Positions 1-7,990 of a stretch of 64,000 nucleotides of DNA are shown here, in pieces. The DNA is from Deinococcus aetherius (lineage in GTDB: Bacteria > Deinococcota > Deinococci > Deinococcales > Deinococcaceae): positions 62,001 to 126,000 of the forward strand of contig NZ_AP026562.1 in NCBI RefSeq assembly GCF_025997855.1, in the 5' to 3' direction. The position numbers and the translations under genes are program-made. Under the pieces are notes generated by a model that was not told the DNA's origin, made no database searches, and worked only from the letters and a program-made list of their open reading frames with translations. Each line of letters begins with the position of its first letter. Within the stretch, counting starts at the first letter, position 1.

Positions 1-1
1 G

Positions 2-106
2 CCCCGGTACAACTTCCCGGAGTTCTACGCGGCCCTGAGAGAAGGACGTGAGGAGCACTATCCGTACGCGAATCTTCCCTGGTGGGGGGTCGGCCAGCCG
101 CACTGA
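2..106 (+). CDS. C-terminal end of an unidentified protein (5' end outside window)
   Basis: Frame 2 is open from the window edge to the TGA at 104-106 and encodes 34 residues ending NLPWWGVGQPH. The codons are GC-rich at third position like the neighbours, so it is probably the real end of an upstream gene. The residues are too few to name a family. The stop lies 55 nt before the -35 box of the marR promoter. Confidence 0.6.
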   Translation, partial: PRYNFPEFYAALREGREEHYPYANLPWWGVGQPH

Positions 107-160
107 GCCCCATCGCCTGCACGCTGCCCCGGTGTGGCTTGCCCGATGGCCCATCCACCC

Positions 161-189
161 TTGACGCTCGGTGTTTTAACACCTACCAT
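161..189 (+). promoter_or_regulatory. marR promoter with embedded inverted-repeat operator
   Basis: TTGACG (161-166) and TACCAT (184-189) are separated by exactly 17 nt, and the ATG at 197 follows after 7 nt, so the transcript should be leaderless. The spacer holds a perfect inverted repeat, GGTGTT-TT-AACACC (170-183), placed where a bound repressor would block RNA polymerase. A close copy lies before the next operon (698-711), which supports autoregulation by the MarR protein. Binding itself is inferred. Confidence 0.75.
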
Positions 190-196
190 AGCCGGT

Positions 197-673
197 ATGA
201 GCGCGACGTTGCGCGAGGAGATTCAGCAACAGCGCCCCTTCCGCAGTCTGGAAGAGGAAGCGGCGCTCAACCTCTACCGCACCACCCAACTTCTCGACGA
301 CCAGAACGACGCCTTCTACCGCCAGTACGGCCTGACCTCAACGCAGTACAACGTCCTGCGTATCCTGCGCGGTGCGGGGCCGGAGGGGCTTGGCCGCAAC
401 GACATTAGGGAACGTCTCCTGAGCCGGATGCCCGATGTCACCCGCCTCCTCGACAGGATGGAGGAGGCCGGGTTGGTCAGGCGTGAACGCAGCGCCAGCG
501 ACCGCCGCTGCGTTCCCACAGTGCTCACCGGGAAGGGCAGGTCGCTGGTGGACGAGCTGGATGAGCCGGTCGCCGCCCTGAACCAGCGGCAGTTCGGGCA
601 TCTTACGCCAGGTCAGCTTTACTCCCTGATCGAGACCCTGACTCAAATTCGTTCACGATTGAATCCGGAGTAG
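197..673 (+). CDS. MarR family transcriptional regulator
   Basis: A 158-aa cytosolic winged-helix DNA-binding protein. The pattern ending LSRMPDVTRLLDRMEEAGLVRRERSASDRRCVPTVLT is the MarR recognition helix and wing, with the DRR of the wing intact. The frame stays open upstream to an ATG at 134. I chose ATG 197 because a -10 element ends 7 nt before it and leaderless genes are common in this window. It is immediately upstream of and co-directional with a CatE/DoxX/flavin-reductase operon, as in known MarR-controlled quinone and catechol stress loci. The likely role is repression of itself and that operon, relieved by an aromatic ligand. The ligand is not deducible. Confidence 0.88.
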   Translation: MSATLREEIQQQRPFRSLEEEAALNLYRTTQLLDDQNDAFYRQYGLTSTQYNVLRILRGAGPEGLGRNDIRERLLSRMPDVTRLLDRMEEAGLVRRERSASDRRCVPTVLTGKGRSLVDELDEPVAALNQRQFGHLTPGQLYSLIETLTQIRSRLNPE

Positions 674-697
674 GGTTGCCGTTTCGCTTCCCTAATA

Positions 698-711
698 GGT
701 GTTGTACTACC
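698..711 (+). promoter_or_regulatory. Second MarR operator before the dioxygenase operon
   Basis: GGTGTTGTACTACC matches the marR operator at 11 of 14 positions and keeps the GGTGTT and ACC ends. It lies 25 nt upstream of the SD/ATG of the first VOC gene, within the only intergenic space between marR and the operon. This is direct sequence evidence for one regulator acting on both promoters; occupancy is inferred. Confidence 0.6.
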
Positions 712-735
712 TAAGTGTTGAACAAGGAGTTGAGT

Positions 736-1671
736 ATGATCAGGCCGCCGACCGTTCCCTACCGGCAACTGCCTCAAAGCCGCATCGGGGTGAACGCCCC
801 GCACCACACCCTGCCCGGTACAATTCGCCTCGGGCTGGTCACCCTCCAGATCGCCGACCTGGGCGCCTCCCTCGACTTCTACACGCGTGTCATCGGCTTC
901 ACCCTTCACGAGCAGGGTGAAGGGGGCGGGCAGTACTTTGCTCGCCTCGGCACCCCCGACGGTCAGGTTCTGCTCGAACTCCGCGAGAAGAGGGGTGTCC
1001 GGTACGCCCCGCACCGCGGACGGCTGGGGCTCTACCACTTCGCCGTCCTGCTCCCCACCCGCGCTGACCTGGCCCGCTTCCTGCGCCACGCCCAGGGTCT
1101 CGGCGTGCACGTCGGGCAGTCCGATCACCACTACAGCGAGGCGACCTACCTCAAGGACCCGGACGGAATCAGCATCGAGGTGTACCGCGACCGTCCCCGG
1201 GACGAGTGGCGCGTCACCGAGGACGGCGAGATCGGCGGCGGCGGCGACCCCCTCGACCTGAAGGCCTTGATGGAGACTGCGGGCGACACGCCCTGGCAGG
1301 GTCTCCCCCTCGGCACCACCCTCGGGCACTTGCACTTCTATGTCGGCGACCTGGAGGGGGCCGCGCGCTTCTACCACGAGGGCCTCGGCTTCCCCAAGGT
1401 CACGTGGTCTTGGCCGGGCGCCCTGTTCCTCGGCGCGGGCGGGTATCACCACCACCTCGGCCTGAACACCTGGGCGGTGGGCTCGGCTCCCTCCGGCGAG
1501 GACGACGCCCGTCTGCTGAGCTGGGATCTGATCCTGCCCGACGACACCACCCTGCACGCCACCGCCGACAGCCTGGGACAGGCCGGTTTCCCCGGCACGC
1601 CCACCCCAGGCGGCCTGCTCGCCACCGACCCCTGGGGCATCACCGTCCGCCTCCGCACCGCCGCCCGGTAA
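736..1671 (+). CDS. VOC-family extradiol dioxygenase-like protein (CatE type)
   Basis: A 311-aa protein with two tandem vicinal-oxygen-chelate modules. The N-terminal module carries VTLQIADLGASLDFYTRVIGF and DPDGISIEVYRDRP. The C-terminal one begins LGHLHFYVGDLEGAARFY and carries GGYHHHLGLNTW, as in Bacillus CatE-type catechol-2,3-dioxygenases. ATG 736 is preferred over an upstream in-frame GTG (715) because AAGGAG lies 6 nt before it. It is first in an operon with DoxX, a paralogue and a flavin reductase, and is probably de-repressed through the operator at 698-711. The expected role is ring cleavage of catechols or hydroquinones using a divalent metal. The substrate is inferred. Confidence 0.85.
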   Translation: MIRPPTVPYRQLPQSRIGVNAPHHTLPGTIRLGLVTLQIADLGASLDFYTRVIGFTLHEQGEGGGQYFARLGTPDGQVLLELREKRGVRYAPHRGRLGLYHFAVLLPTRADLARFLRHAQGLGVHVGQSDHHYSEATYLKDPDGISIEVYRDRPRDEWRVTEDGEIGGGGDPLDLKALMETAGDTPWQGLPLGTTLGHLHFYVGDLEGAARFYHEGLGFPKVTWSWPGALFLGAGGYHHHLGLNTWAVGSAPSGEDDARLLSWDLILPDDTTLHATADSLGQAGFPGTPTPGGLLATDPWGITVRLRTAAR

Positions 1672-1695
1672 CTCACGCCCTCCCAGGAGACCACC

Positions 1696-2121
1696 ATGAC
1701 CACCCTTCCGCGCACCTCTGCCCCCAATCTCGCCCTCGGCCTGACCGTCCTGCGGGTCCTGATCGGCGTGATCTTCGTCGCGCACGGGCTCCAGAAGTTC
1801 TTCGTGTTCGGCCTCCCCGGCACGACCGGCGCCTTTACCCAGATGGGCGCCCCCCTGCCCACCCTGACCGCGCCCCTGATCAGCGCCCTCGAACTCGTGG
1901 GCGGCGCCGCGCTGATCCTCGGCCTGTTCACCCGCTTTGCCGGGGCGCTGCTCGCCGTAGACATGCTGGCGGCGATGCTGCTCGTGCATGGCAAGGTCGG
2001 CTTCTTCGCCCCGAACGGCGTGGAGTTCGTGCTGTCCCTGTTCGCCGCGAGTGTGGCCCTGGCCCTGACTGGCCCCGGTGCCTTCTCGCTCGACGCGCGG
2101 CGTGGCCCCAAGACGGCCTGA
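1696..2121 (+). CDS. DoxX family membrane protein
   Basis: A 141-aa hydrophobic protein with about four membrane segments. It opens with a DoxX-typical stretch ([18 protein letters not shown]) and contains [36 protein letters not shown] precedes the ATG. It sits 24 nt behind the first dioxygenase and 14 nt before the second. The Bacillus catDE operon pairs a DoxX protein (CatD) with CatE in the same way, which supports a membrane redox partner role in quinone detoxification. The precise activity of DoxX proteins is poorly defined. Confidence 0.85.
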   Translation: MTTLPRTSAPNLALGLTVLRVLIGVIFVAHGLQKFFVFGLPGTTGAFTQMGAPLPTLTAPLISALELVGGAALILGLFTRFAGALLAVDMLAAMLLVHGKVGFFAPNGVEFVLSLFAASVALALTGPGAFSLDARRGPKTA

Positions 2122-2135
2122 AGGAACGGACACCC

Positions 2136-3074
2136 ATGACCAGCCCTGCTCACACGGCCACACCGGTCTCCCGCATCGACCCGAACCTGACCCTGGGAGA
2201 GGTCGCCCTGACCGTCCGCGACCCTGGCCCCATGACCCGCTTCTACGAGGTCGCGCTCGGCCTCACCCTCCTTGCCCGGGAAGGACAGGGCGCGGTCCTC
2301 GGCACGCCGGACGACCACCCGCTCGTCACGCTGGCGCACGGTCCCGCCGCGTCCCTCCCGCCGGAGAACGCGACCGGCCTGTACCACCTCGCCCTCGCGT
2401 TCCCCACCCGTCCCGACCTCGCCCGCTGGTTGAAACACGCTGCGGCCCTGGGGCTGCGGCTGGGGCAGTCCGATCACCACACACACGAGGCGTTCTACCT
2501 GAGCGACCCGGAGGGCAACGGCGTCGAGGTCTATCACGACTGGCCGCGTGAGCAGTGGCCCCTCAAGGATGGGAAATTCACCTCCTTCGACCGGAGCGCC
2601 ATCGATATCCCGGGCCTGCTCGGCACTCTCGCTCCGGACGACGCGGGCTGGCAGGGCGCCCCCGTGGGGACGCGCATGGGCCACGTGCACCTCAAGATGG
2701 CCGATGCCCGCGCAACCCATGCGTTCTACGAGGGAGTGCTCGGCTTTGACATCACCGCCGACGCGATGGACGCGATCTTTGCCGGGGCGGGCGGGTATCA
2801 CCACCACGTCGGGAACAATGCCTGGCACAGCCGCGGCGGGCCGCGGGCCCCCGAGGGCGCGCTCGGGCTGCGTCACGTCACCATCGAGCTGTCAAGCGTC
2901 CGGGAGTTGGAGACCGTGACCCGCAGGCTGCGGGACGCGGGGGTTCCGGTGACCGAAGACCACGCGGGCTTCCTCGTGCGTGACCCGGCGGGCAACCGGC
3001 TGCGGCTGCGGTCCGTGCCCTCGACGGTCGCCAGCGCCCTCGCCGCCAGTTCCCTGGCCCCAGAGTCCCCATGA
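2136..3074 (+). CDS. VOC-family extradiol dioxygenase-like protein, second copy
   Basis: A 312-aa paralogue of the protein at 736-1671 with the same two-module layout. It has GQSDHHTHEAFYLSDPEGNGVEVYHDWPREQW at the end of module one, and LGTRMGHVHLKMADARATHAFYEGVLGF plus GGYHHHVGNNAW in module two. The start at 2136 has AAGGA upstream. The stop overlaps a possible upstream start (3071) of the flavin reductase by four bases. The two copies have clearly diverged, so they may act on different aromatic substrates rather than being a recent duplication. Confidence 0.85.
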   Translation: MTSPAHTATPVSRIDPNLTLGEVALTVRDPGPMTRFYEVALGLTLLAREGQGAVLGTPDDHPLVTLAHGPAASLPPENATGLYHLALAFPTRPDLARWLKHAAALGLRLGQSDHHTHEAFYLSDPEGNGVEVYHDWPREQWPLKDGKFTSFDRSAIDIPGLLGTLAPDDAGWQGAPVGTRMGHVHLKMADARATHAFYEGVLGFDITADAMDAIFAGAGGYHHHVGNNAWHSRGGPRAPEGALGLRHVTIELSSVRELETVTRRLRDAGVPVTEDHAGFLVRDPAGNRLRLRSVPSTVASALAASSLAPESP

Positions 3075-3178
3075 CTGAACCCAAACCCGGCTTTCTCCAG
3101 CGGCTGCTGCAACAGCTCTATGGCCGCCCGTCCGCCCCGCGACCGTCCGTCCCCCCGCCCCCACTCCAGGAGAAGACC

Positions 3179-3796
3179 ATGACGAACCCCAGGATCGCCG
3201 TCATCATCGGCAGCACCCGCGACACCCGCTTCGCCGACAAGCCCACCGAGTGGTTCATGAAGCGCGCCTCCGCCAGGACCGACCTCGACTTCGAGGTCCT
3301 CGACCTGCGCGACTTCCCGCTGCCGCTGTTCAACGAGGTCGCCTCCAACGCCTGGGCCCCTACCCAGAATGAGGTCGGCCAGCGCTGGCAACGCAAGCTC
3401 GCCGAGTTCGACGGCTACGTCCTGATCGTCGCCGAGTACAACCACGCGCCGACCGCCGCCCTCAAGAACGCTCTCGACTACGCCTATCCCGAGTGGAACA
3501 AGAAGCCGGTGACCTTTGTGGGCTATGGGTCGGTGGGGGCGGCGCGGGCCATCGAGCACCTGCGGGGGATTGCGGTGGAGTTGCAGATGGCGCCCCTGCG
3601 GGCGGCGGTGCACATTCAGGGCGGGGACTTTTTCGCGGCGTGGCAACAGGGCAAGAGCCTGGACGAGGTGACGTACCTCGAACCCACCGTGACGGCGCTG
3701 CTCGAGGAACTGAGCTGGTGGACGAAGGCCCTCAAGACAGCCCGGGAGACGACGAGCCCGCCGCAGGAGATCCAGGTGTCCTCCTCCGGCGCGTGA
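3179..3796 (+). CDS. NAD(P)H-dependent FMN reductase / quinone reductase family
   Basis: A 205-aa flavodoxin-fold enzyme. It starts PRIAVIIGSTR, the phosphate-binding loop of the NADPH-dependent FMN reductase family. It continues with the family signatures FDGYVLIVAEYNHAPTAALKNALDY and VTFVGYGSVGAARAIEHLR. The start at 3179 has CAGGAG with good spacing. The frame is open to an ATG at 3071 that overlaps the previous stop; that would add a 36-residue proline-rich extension not usual in the family. Reduction of quinones or flavins fits the operon context. Confidence 0.85.
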   Translation: MTNPRIAVIIGSTRDTRFADKPTEWFMKRASARTDLDFEVLDLRDFPLPLFNEVASNAWAPTQNEVGQRWQRKLAEFDGYVLIVAEYNHAPTAALKNALDYAYPEWNKKPVTFVGYGSVGAARAIEHLRGIAVELQMAPLRAAVHIQGGDFFAAWQQGKSLDEVTYLEPTVTALLEELSWWTKALKTARETTSPPQEIQVSSSGA

Positions 3797-4137
3797 GGGC
3801 CAAACCGGGACGGCTGAGGCCGGGGGTCTACTCATGCCCGCGTCCCTGGACACGCCGCAGGGCCTAAGTCGGACTGTCTCCGGGCGGGCATGGGAAAGTT
3901 TCCGTGCTTGCCCGGCCCCTTCTGGTTCAAGATCAGCAGGGACTGGGACACGCTTCTTCAGCCTCCTCACCACCGTTGAACCCGATGGGGACAAACACCG
4001 TGCATGGGCAGCGGCCCCGCCCGAACAGGCCAGGTCAGGAAGCACCGTGAGCAGGAAGCAAGAGGTGCGTCGACGGCGCCGGACACTGGCCCCATCCCCC
4101 ACCCCTCGTTGGAAGCCCTAATCCCCGGAGGTACACG
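3797..4137 (+). other. Intergenic stretch without a recognisable gene
   Basis: The 341 nt between the flavin reductase and the luciferase-like gene have no frame with family-like content. The open frame at 3834-4121 has arginine/serine-rich composition typical of spurious GC-rich frames. GGAGG at 4127-4131 is the ribosome binding site of the next gene. I see no convincing terminator. Confidence 0.5.
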
Positions 4138-5430
4138 GTGCACGACAAACGAATCGGTTTCCTCACCTTCGGCCACTGGCAGGCGGCCCCGGGCTCACAG
4201 ACCCCGACCGCCCGGGACGCCTTGCTGCAAACCGTCGAGCTGGCGGTGGTGGCGGAAGAACTCGGCCTGGACGGCGCGTTCGTCCGGGTGCATCACTTCG
4301 CGCGCCAGCTCTCGGCGCCGTTCCCGCTGCTGGCCGCCATCGCCGCGCGGACGAGCCGCATCGAGATCGGCACGGCCGTCATCGACATGCGTTACGAGAA
4401 CCCCCTCGGCATGGCCGAGGAGGCCGCCGTCACGGACCTGCTGAGCGGCGGACGGCTGCAACTGGGCCTGAGCCGCGGGTCACCCGAGACGGCGTTTCAC
4501 GGCTCGGAAGCGTTCGGATACGTCCCCGGTGAGGGCGAGACGGCCGCAGACCTCGCCCGGGCCAAGACGGCCCTTTTCCGCGCGGCCACCTCTGGCGCGG
4601 CCCTCGTGCATGCGGACGCGGGCGGCGTACCATCCCAGGCCCTGCTGGCCCTTCAGCCCCAGTCCCGGAGCCTGGGCGAACGCCTCTGGTGGGGCTCCGG
4701 GACCCGGCAGACCGCCACATGGGCGGGCCAGCAGGGCCTGAACCTGATGAGTTCGACGCTGCTAAGCGAGGACACCGGCATGCCCTTTGACGAACTGCAA
4801 GCCGAGCAGATCGCCGTCTTCCGCGAGGCCTGGCGAGAGGCGGGCTGGGAGCGCGAACCGCGGGTGTCCGTGAGCCGCAGCGTGCTGCCTATCGTCACGG
4901 ACTTTGACCGCCAGGTGTTCGGCCGGGGCTCGACCCGGGACCAGATCGGGGAGCTGGAAGGCGTGCGGGCTCGTTTTGGCCGCAGCTACATCGGTGAGCC
5001 GGACGTGATCGCCGAGGAGCTCAGCCGGGACGCGGCGGTGCGCGAGGCGGACACGCTGCTGCTGACCGTGCCCAACCAGCTCGGCGTGGCGTACAACACC
5101 CGCCTGCTGGAGACCGTCGCCCGTGACGTGGCCCCGGCCACCGGGTGGCGCCCGACTACGCAGCGGGCGGCCCCGGGTGGGCCCGTGCTGTCGCGCCAGG
5201 ACCAGGTCGCAGGAACCAGGGCCGCTGCCGGGCATCGTTCCTGCGGCGTGGAGACGGCAGCTTCCCCCCCCGACGTGAATGGCCGCGCACCTCAGCGAGA
5301 GGGTGCTGCTGATCCAGGGGGTGGTCTAAGGAAGCTGCCCAAAGGCTCTCCCGCAGCTCGTGCGATCAGGCCAGCAGGACGCTGCGCCGAAGCAACTCGA
5401 AACTCGCGCGACCATAGTGCCGCCGCTTGA
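4138..5430 (+). CDS. LLM-class flavin-dependent oxidoreductase with a non-native tail reaching into an IS
   Basis: The first about 340 residues form a complete luciferase-like monooxygenase domain. It opens MHDKRIGFLTFGHW, continues VVAEELGLDGAFVRVHHFARQLSAPFPLLAAIAARTSRIEIGTAV and LLSGGRLQLGLSRGSPE, and ends around VAPATGWRP. GTG 4138 follows GGAGG. The remaining about 90 residues are low-complexity and the last third lies inside the ISL3 left end. The original stop was therefore probably lost when the element or a rearrangement arrived. The domain is likely still functional; the true C-terminus is uncertain. Confidence 0.8.
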   Translation: MHDKRIGFLTFGHWQAAPGSQTPTARDALLQTVELAVVAEELGLDGAFVRVHHFARQLSAPFPLLAAIAARTSRIEIGTAVIDMRYENPLGMAEEAAVTDLLSGGRLQLGLSRGSPETAFHGSEAFGYVPGEGETAADLARAKTALFRAATSGAALVHADAGGVPSQALLALQPQSRSLGERLWWGSGTRQTATWAGQQGLNLMSSTLLSEDTGMPFDELQAEQIAVFREAWREAGWEREPRVSVSRSVLPIVTDFDRQVFGRGSTRDQIGELEGVRARFGRSYIGEPDVIAEELSRDAAVREADTLLLTVPNQLGVAYNTRLLETVARDVAPATGWRPTTQRAAPGGPVLSRQDQVAGTRAAAGHRSCGVETAASPPDVNGRAPQREGAADPGGGLRKLPKGSPAARAIRPAGRCAEATRNSRDHSAAA

Positions 5431-7053
5431 CCAGCTTGAGTTTCGTCACCTGCCCTTCCGTCTGCGCATTGCTCCACGACAGCGTCACAGCAGCAGAGAT
5501 TGCTCCAAGATCGCGTTGCACACTGGCCGCCAGTTGTCGTATTTCCAGAATGGTCGCCGCGCCTGCCGTCTCCAACCACGCTCGGAGGTGGGGGCCATTC
5601 TCCTCCTTGACCTGCACGAAGAGCTGGCGGAATTGCTGAATCAGGGCATAGCCCTGACTCACGAGGGGGCTGTGCTCGCACAGCCCTGCACAAACTGCTG
5701 GTCTGCGGTCTGCATCCGTCAGGTCATCACGGGGGGTGGTCAGGAGCCGCGTCAACGCCGTCAGGTTGACGTCCTTGCGTCGTGCACGTGGACGAGCAGG
5801 CACAGACCGTTCCTGCAACCCCTGCTCGAGATCCAGGTGGTACCACATCCACCGAATGGGGTCGATGGAGCCCGTGTACCCCAGACTCAATAACTCCCGA
5901 TGCACCCCAGCCGCCGAGTGGCCGCCCTGGTGCCACCTCTTCTCCACGTAGTCCCGGTGTTCGACGGTCAAGGGGCCCCGGCGATCCGGGCCGCCCTCGC
6001 CCCCTTTCAACCACCACCGCACTGTGGCGTACTTGACCCCGGTCTGTCGCGCGACCTGCCTGGAAGGGAGCCCCTGCTGGTCGAGCAACAACACTTCCCG
6101 GTACTGCTCCCGCCGTTTTTTCTGGCTGATCGGCATTGTTGCGGGCGGAGACGATGGGCTCGCTTCTGGGTTGGGCAGGTGGAGTTGTGCCTTGACCTGG
6201 GCGACCACCGTCATCCAGTGCTGGCGTTCGCGGAGCAGCCATTCCTGCACCACACCGCTGAGGTTGCACAGCAGGTGCCAGCGATCCGCGAGTTGCAGCG
6301 CCCGTGGCGCTGCGCGGGTGCCCGCACGGCTGTAGTCGCTGGCGCGATCCCGGGTGATGATCTCGATGCCCGGGTAGACGCTGAGCCAGTCGCGCAGCGC
6401 ATCCGCGCTACGTTCCTTGATCACATCGACGACCTGGTGGCGCTCCAGGTCCACGAGGATGGTGCCGTACCGCACGCCTTTCCGTATGGCCCAGTCGTCC
6501 ACTCCCAGGACCCGTGGCGTCGGATGCTGAGGGAGTGGTTGTCGTTTCATCGTGCGCAGCAACGTGTCTGGACTCGCGGACATGTGGAAGCGATCCAGCA
6601 GCACCGAGCCCGCCTCAGCCCCAACGGAGAACCCCAGGGCCACCTGGCGCTCCTGGAGACGCGCGCTGCGCTGGGCGTGCCGGGGAAAGTCGGCGCACGC
6701 TTCAGAAAAGGTCCGGGCAGCACAGCCAGGGTTGGCACACCGGAGCCGCCGGACTTTCAACTCGACCTGCACGGCGATGTCACTCCACGGGAGGTCTCGG
6801 GGGTGACGCCAGGAGTGGCCGTGAACGCGGGCACTGGGCGTTCCACAGTGTGGGCAGACCGCGGTCATTGGTTCCGCGCGGGCGTGCAAGATCAGGCCAC
6901 CAGCGGTAAGGGTGACGTCGAGCAGGTGGCAACTCGACAAGGTGGAGGCCTGCCAGTCGCTCAGCAGGCTTCATGCTGCCTTGAGCAGCATGAAGCTGGG
7001 CCAGACCCGACTCACTTCAAGCTGCGGGAGAGCCCTTCGTAGCAGGCTCCTTA
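5327..7053 (-). mobile_element. ISL3-family insertion sequence
   Basis: The approximately 1.73-kb element has imperfect terminal inverted repeats of about 33 bp. The left one begins TAAGGAAGCTGCC at 5327. The right one, read inward from 7053, begins TAAGGAGCCTGC. Both contain an identical 15-nt core GGCTCTCCCGCAGCT. ISL3 elements normally make 8-bp target duplications; the flanks here do not match, so it probably marks a deletion or recombination junction. One transposase gene fills the element. Confidence 0.8.
5366..6940 (-). CDS. ISL3 family transposase
   Basis: A 524-aa transposase. An N-terminal zinc ribbon (CPHCGTPSARVHGHSW and CANPGCAARTF) is followed by the DDE core (VLGVDDWAIRKG, ITRDRASDY, ADRWHLLCNLSG). 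A helix-turn-helix insert comes near LPSRQVARQTGVKYATVRWWLKGG, and the family-typical end is EGQVTKLKLVKRRHYGRASFELL. The given start is TTG. An in-frame ATG at 6991-6989 would give MLLKAA but is cut off by TGA at 6973-6971. Either translation begins at TTG or CTG, or the N-terminus carries a nonsense mutation. The rest is intact. Confidence 0.9.
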   Translation of the reverse strand: MSSCHLLDVTLTAGGLILHARAEPMTAVCPHCGTPSARVHGHSWRHPRDLPWSDIAVQVELKVRRLRCANPGCAARTFSEACADFPRHAQRSARLQERQVALGFSVGAEAGSVLLDRFHMSASPDTLLRTMKRQPLPQHPTPRVLGVDDWAIRKGVRYGTILVDLERHQVVDVIKERSADALRDWLSVYPGIEIITRDRASDYSRAGTRAAPRALQLADRWHLLCNLSGVVQEWLLRERQHWMTVVAQVKAQLHLPNPEASPSSPPATMPISQKKRREQYREVLLLDQQGLPSRQVARQTGVKYATVRWWLKGGEGGPDRRGPLTVEHRDYVEKRWHQGGHSAAGVHRELLSLGYTGSIDPIRWMWYHLDLEQGLQERSVPARPRARRKDVNLTALTRLLTTPRDDLTDADRRPAVCAGLCEHSPLVSQGYALIQQFRQLFVQVKEENGPHLRAWLETAGAATILEIRQLAASVQRDLGAISAAVTLSWSNAQTEGQVTKLKLVKRRHYGRASFELLRRSVLLA

Positions 7054-7137
7054 ACTCATCCCCTGGTGGCCGTGCTCAGCGGCGGGAACCTTGACCCCGC
7101 CCTGCCGGTCGAACTGCTCACGGCGAGCGAGGAGTGA
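7054..7137 (+). pseudogene. C-terminal remnant of a threonine/serine dehydratase-like PLP enzyme
   Basis: Directly after the ISL3 right end, the + strand reads LVAVLSGGNLDPALPVELLTASEE then TGA. The VVxLSGGNxDP motif is characteristic of the C-terminal part of threonine ammonia-lyase and serine racemase family enzymes. The remaining roughly 300 residues are absent, and nothing on the other side of the IS belongs to this family. The gene was therefore truncated by the rearrangement that left the IS. The call rests on one short motif. Confidence 0.45.
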
Positions 7138-7243
7138 CGGAACTCGCGCCCCTACCCATCACTGTAGTCGACGACGCGACCATTTGGCCCCTGCCGACCT
7201 GGCCGGACGCGGCTGACCCGGAGGCGGCCAGCGGCGCGCCCCC

Positions 7244-7990
7244 TCAGCCCTGCTCGAGGGGCCGGATCAGAATCTCGTTGACGTTCACCCGCTGAGGCTG
7301 CGTGACCGCGTACACGACGGCGGCGGCGATGTCCTCCGGCTCCAGCGGGGTCATCTGGGCGATGCGGCCCTCGTAGGTCGTCTTCGTCTCCCCGTGGGTG
7401 ATGTGGTCGGTGAGTTCGGTGCGGACCACGCCGGGCTCGATCACGGTCACGCGGATGCCGTGCAGCCGCACCTCCTGCCGCAACCCCTCGCTGAAGCCGC
7501 CCACCCCCCACTTCGTCGCGCTGTACCCCGCCGAGGTCGGGCTGGCCCCCCGCCCCGACACCGAGGAGATATTGACGACGTGTCCGCCGCCCCGCGCCCT
7601 CATGCTGGGGATGGCCGCGTGCGTGGCGTACATCAGGCCGAGGAGATTGAGGTGGACCATCCGCCGCCAGTCCTCGGTGTCCGCATCCGTGACGGGCCCC
7701 AGGAGCATCACGCCCGCGTTGTTCACAAGGATGTCCACCCCGCCGAACGCCTGGGAGGCGTGTTCGATCACCCCCCGCGCCTGCCCCTCGTCGGACGCGT
7801 CGGCGACGACGACCTCGGCCTCGCCCCCCGCGTCCCGAATGCGCCCGGCGAGGGCTTCGAGCCGTTCCTGGCGCCGGGCCGTCAGGACGACCTTCGCCCC
7901 CTGCCCGGCCAGCGCGAGCGCCGTCGCCTCCCCGATGCCCGACGACGCGCCGGTGACGACAGCGACCTTGCCCTGAATAGACTCACTCAT
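7244..7990 (-). CDS. SDR family oxidoreductase
   Basis: A 248-aa classical short-chain dehydrogenase. It has the cofactor loop VTGASSGIGEATALALA near the N-terminus, LVNNAGV, the catalytic serine in NISSVSGRGA and YSATKWG. It resembles the NADP-type clavulanate-dehydrogenase-like/YdfG group. The start overlaps the stop of the M32 peptidase by ATGA, so it is the last gene of the long minus-strand peptide operon. The substrate is unknown. Confidence 0.88.
   Translation of the reverse strand: MSESIQGKVAVVTGASSGIGEATALALAGQGAKVVLTARRQERLEALAGRIRDAGGEAEVVVADASDEGQARGVIEHASQAFGGVDILVNNAGVMLLGPVTDADTEDWRRMVHLNLLGLMYATHAAIPSMRARGGGHVVNISSVSGRGASPTSAGYSATKWGVGGFSEGLRQEVRLHGIRVTVIEPGVVRTELTDHITHGETKTTYEGRIAQMTPLEPEDIAAAVVYAVTQPQRVNVNEILIRPLEQG

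Noticed and set aside
643..2163. 506-aa open frame on the minus strand
   Set aside because: It is antisense to the VOC and DoxX genes, rich in Gly/Glu/Arg with no family motif. This is the usual shadow of GC-rich codon bias.
3834..4121. 95-aa plus-strand frame before the luciferase-like gene
   Set aside because: No ribosome binding site, no motif, biased composition.
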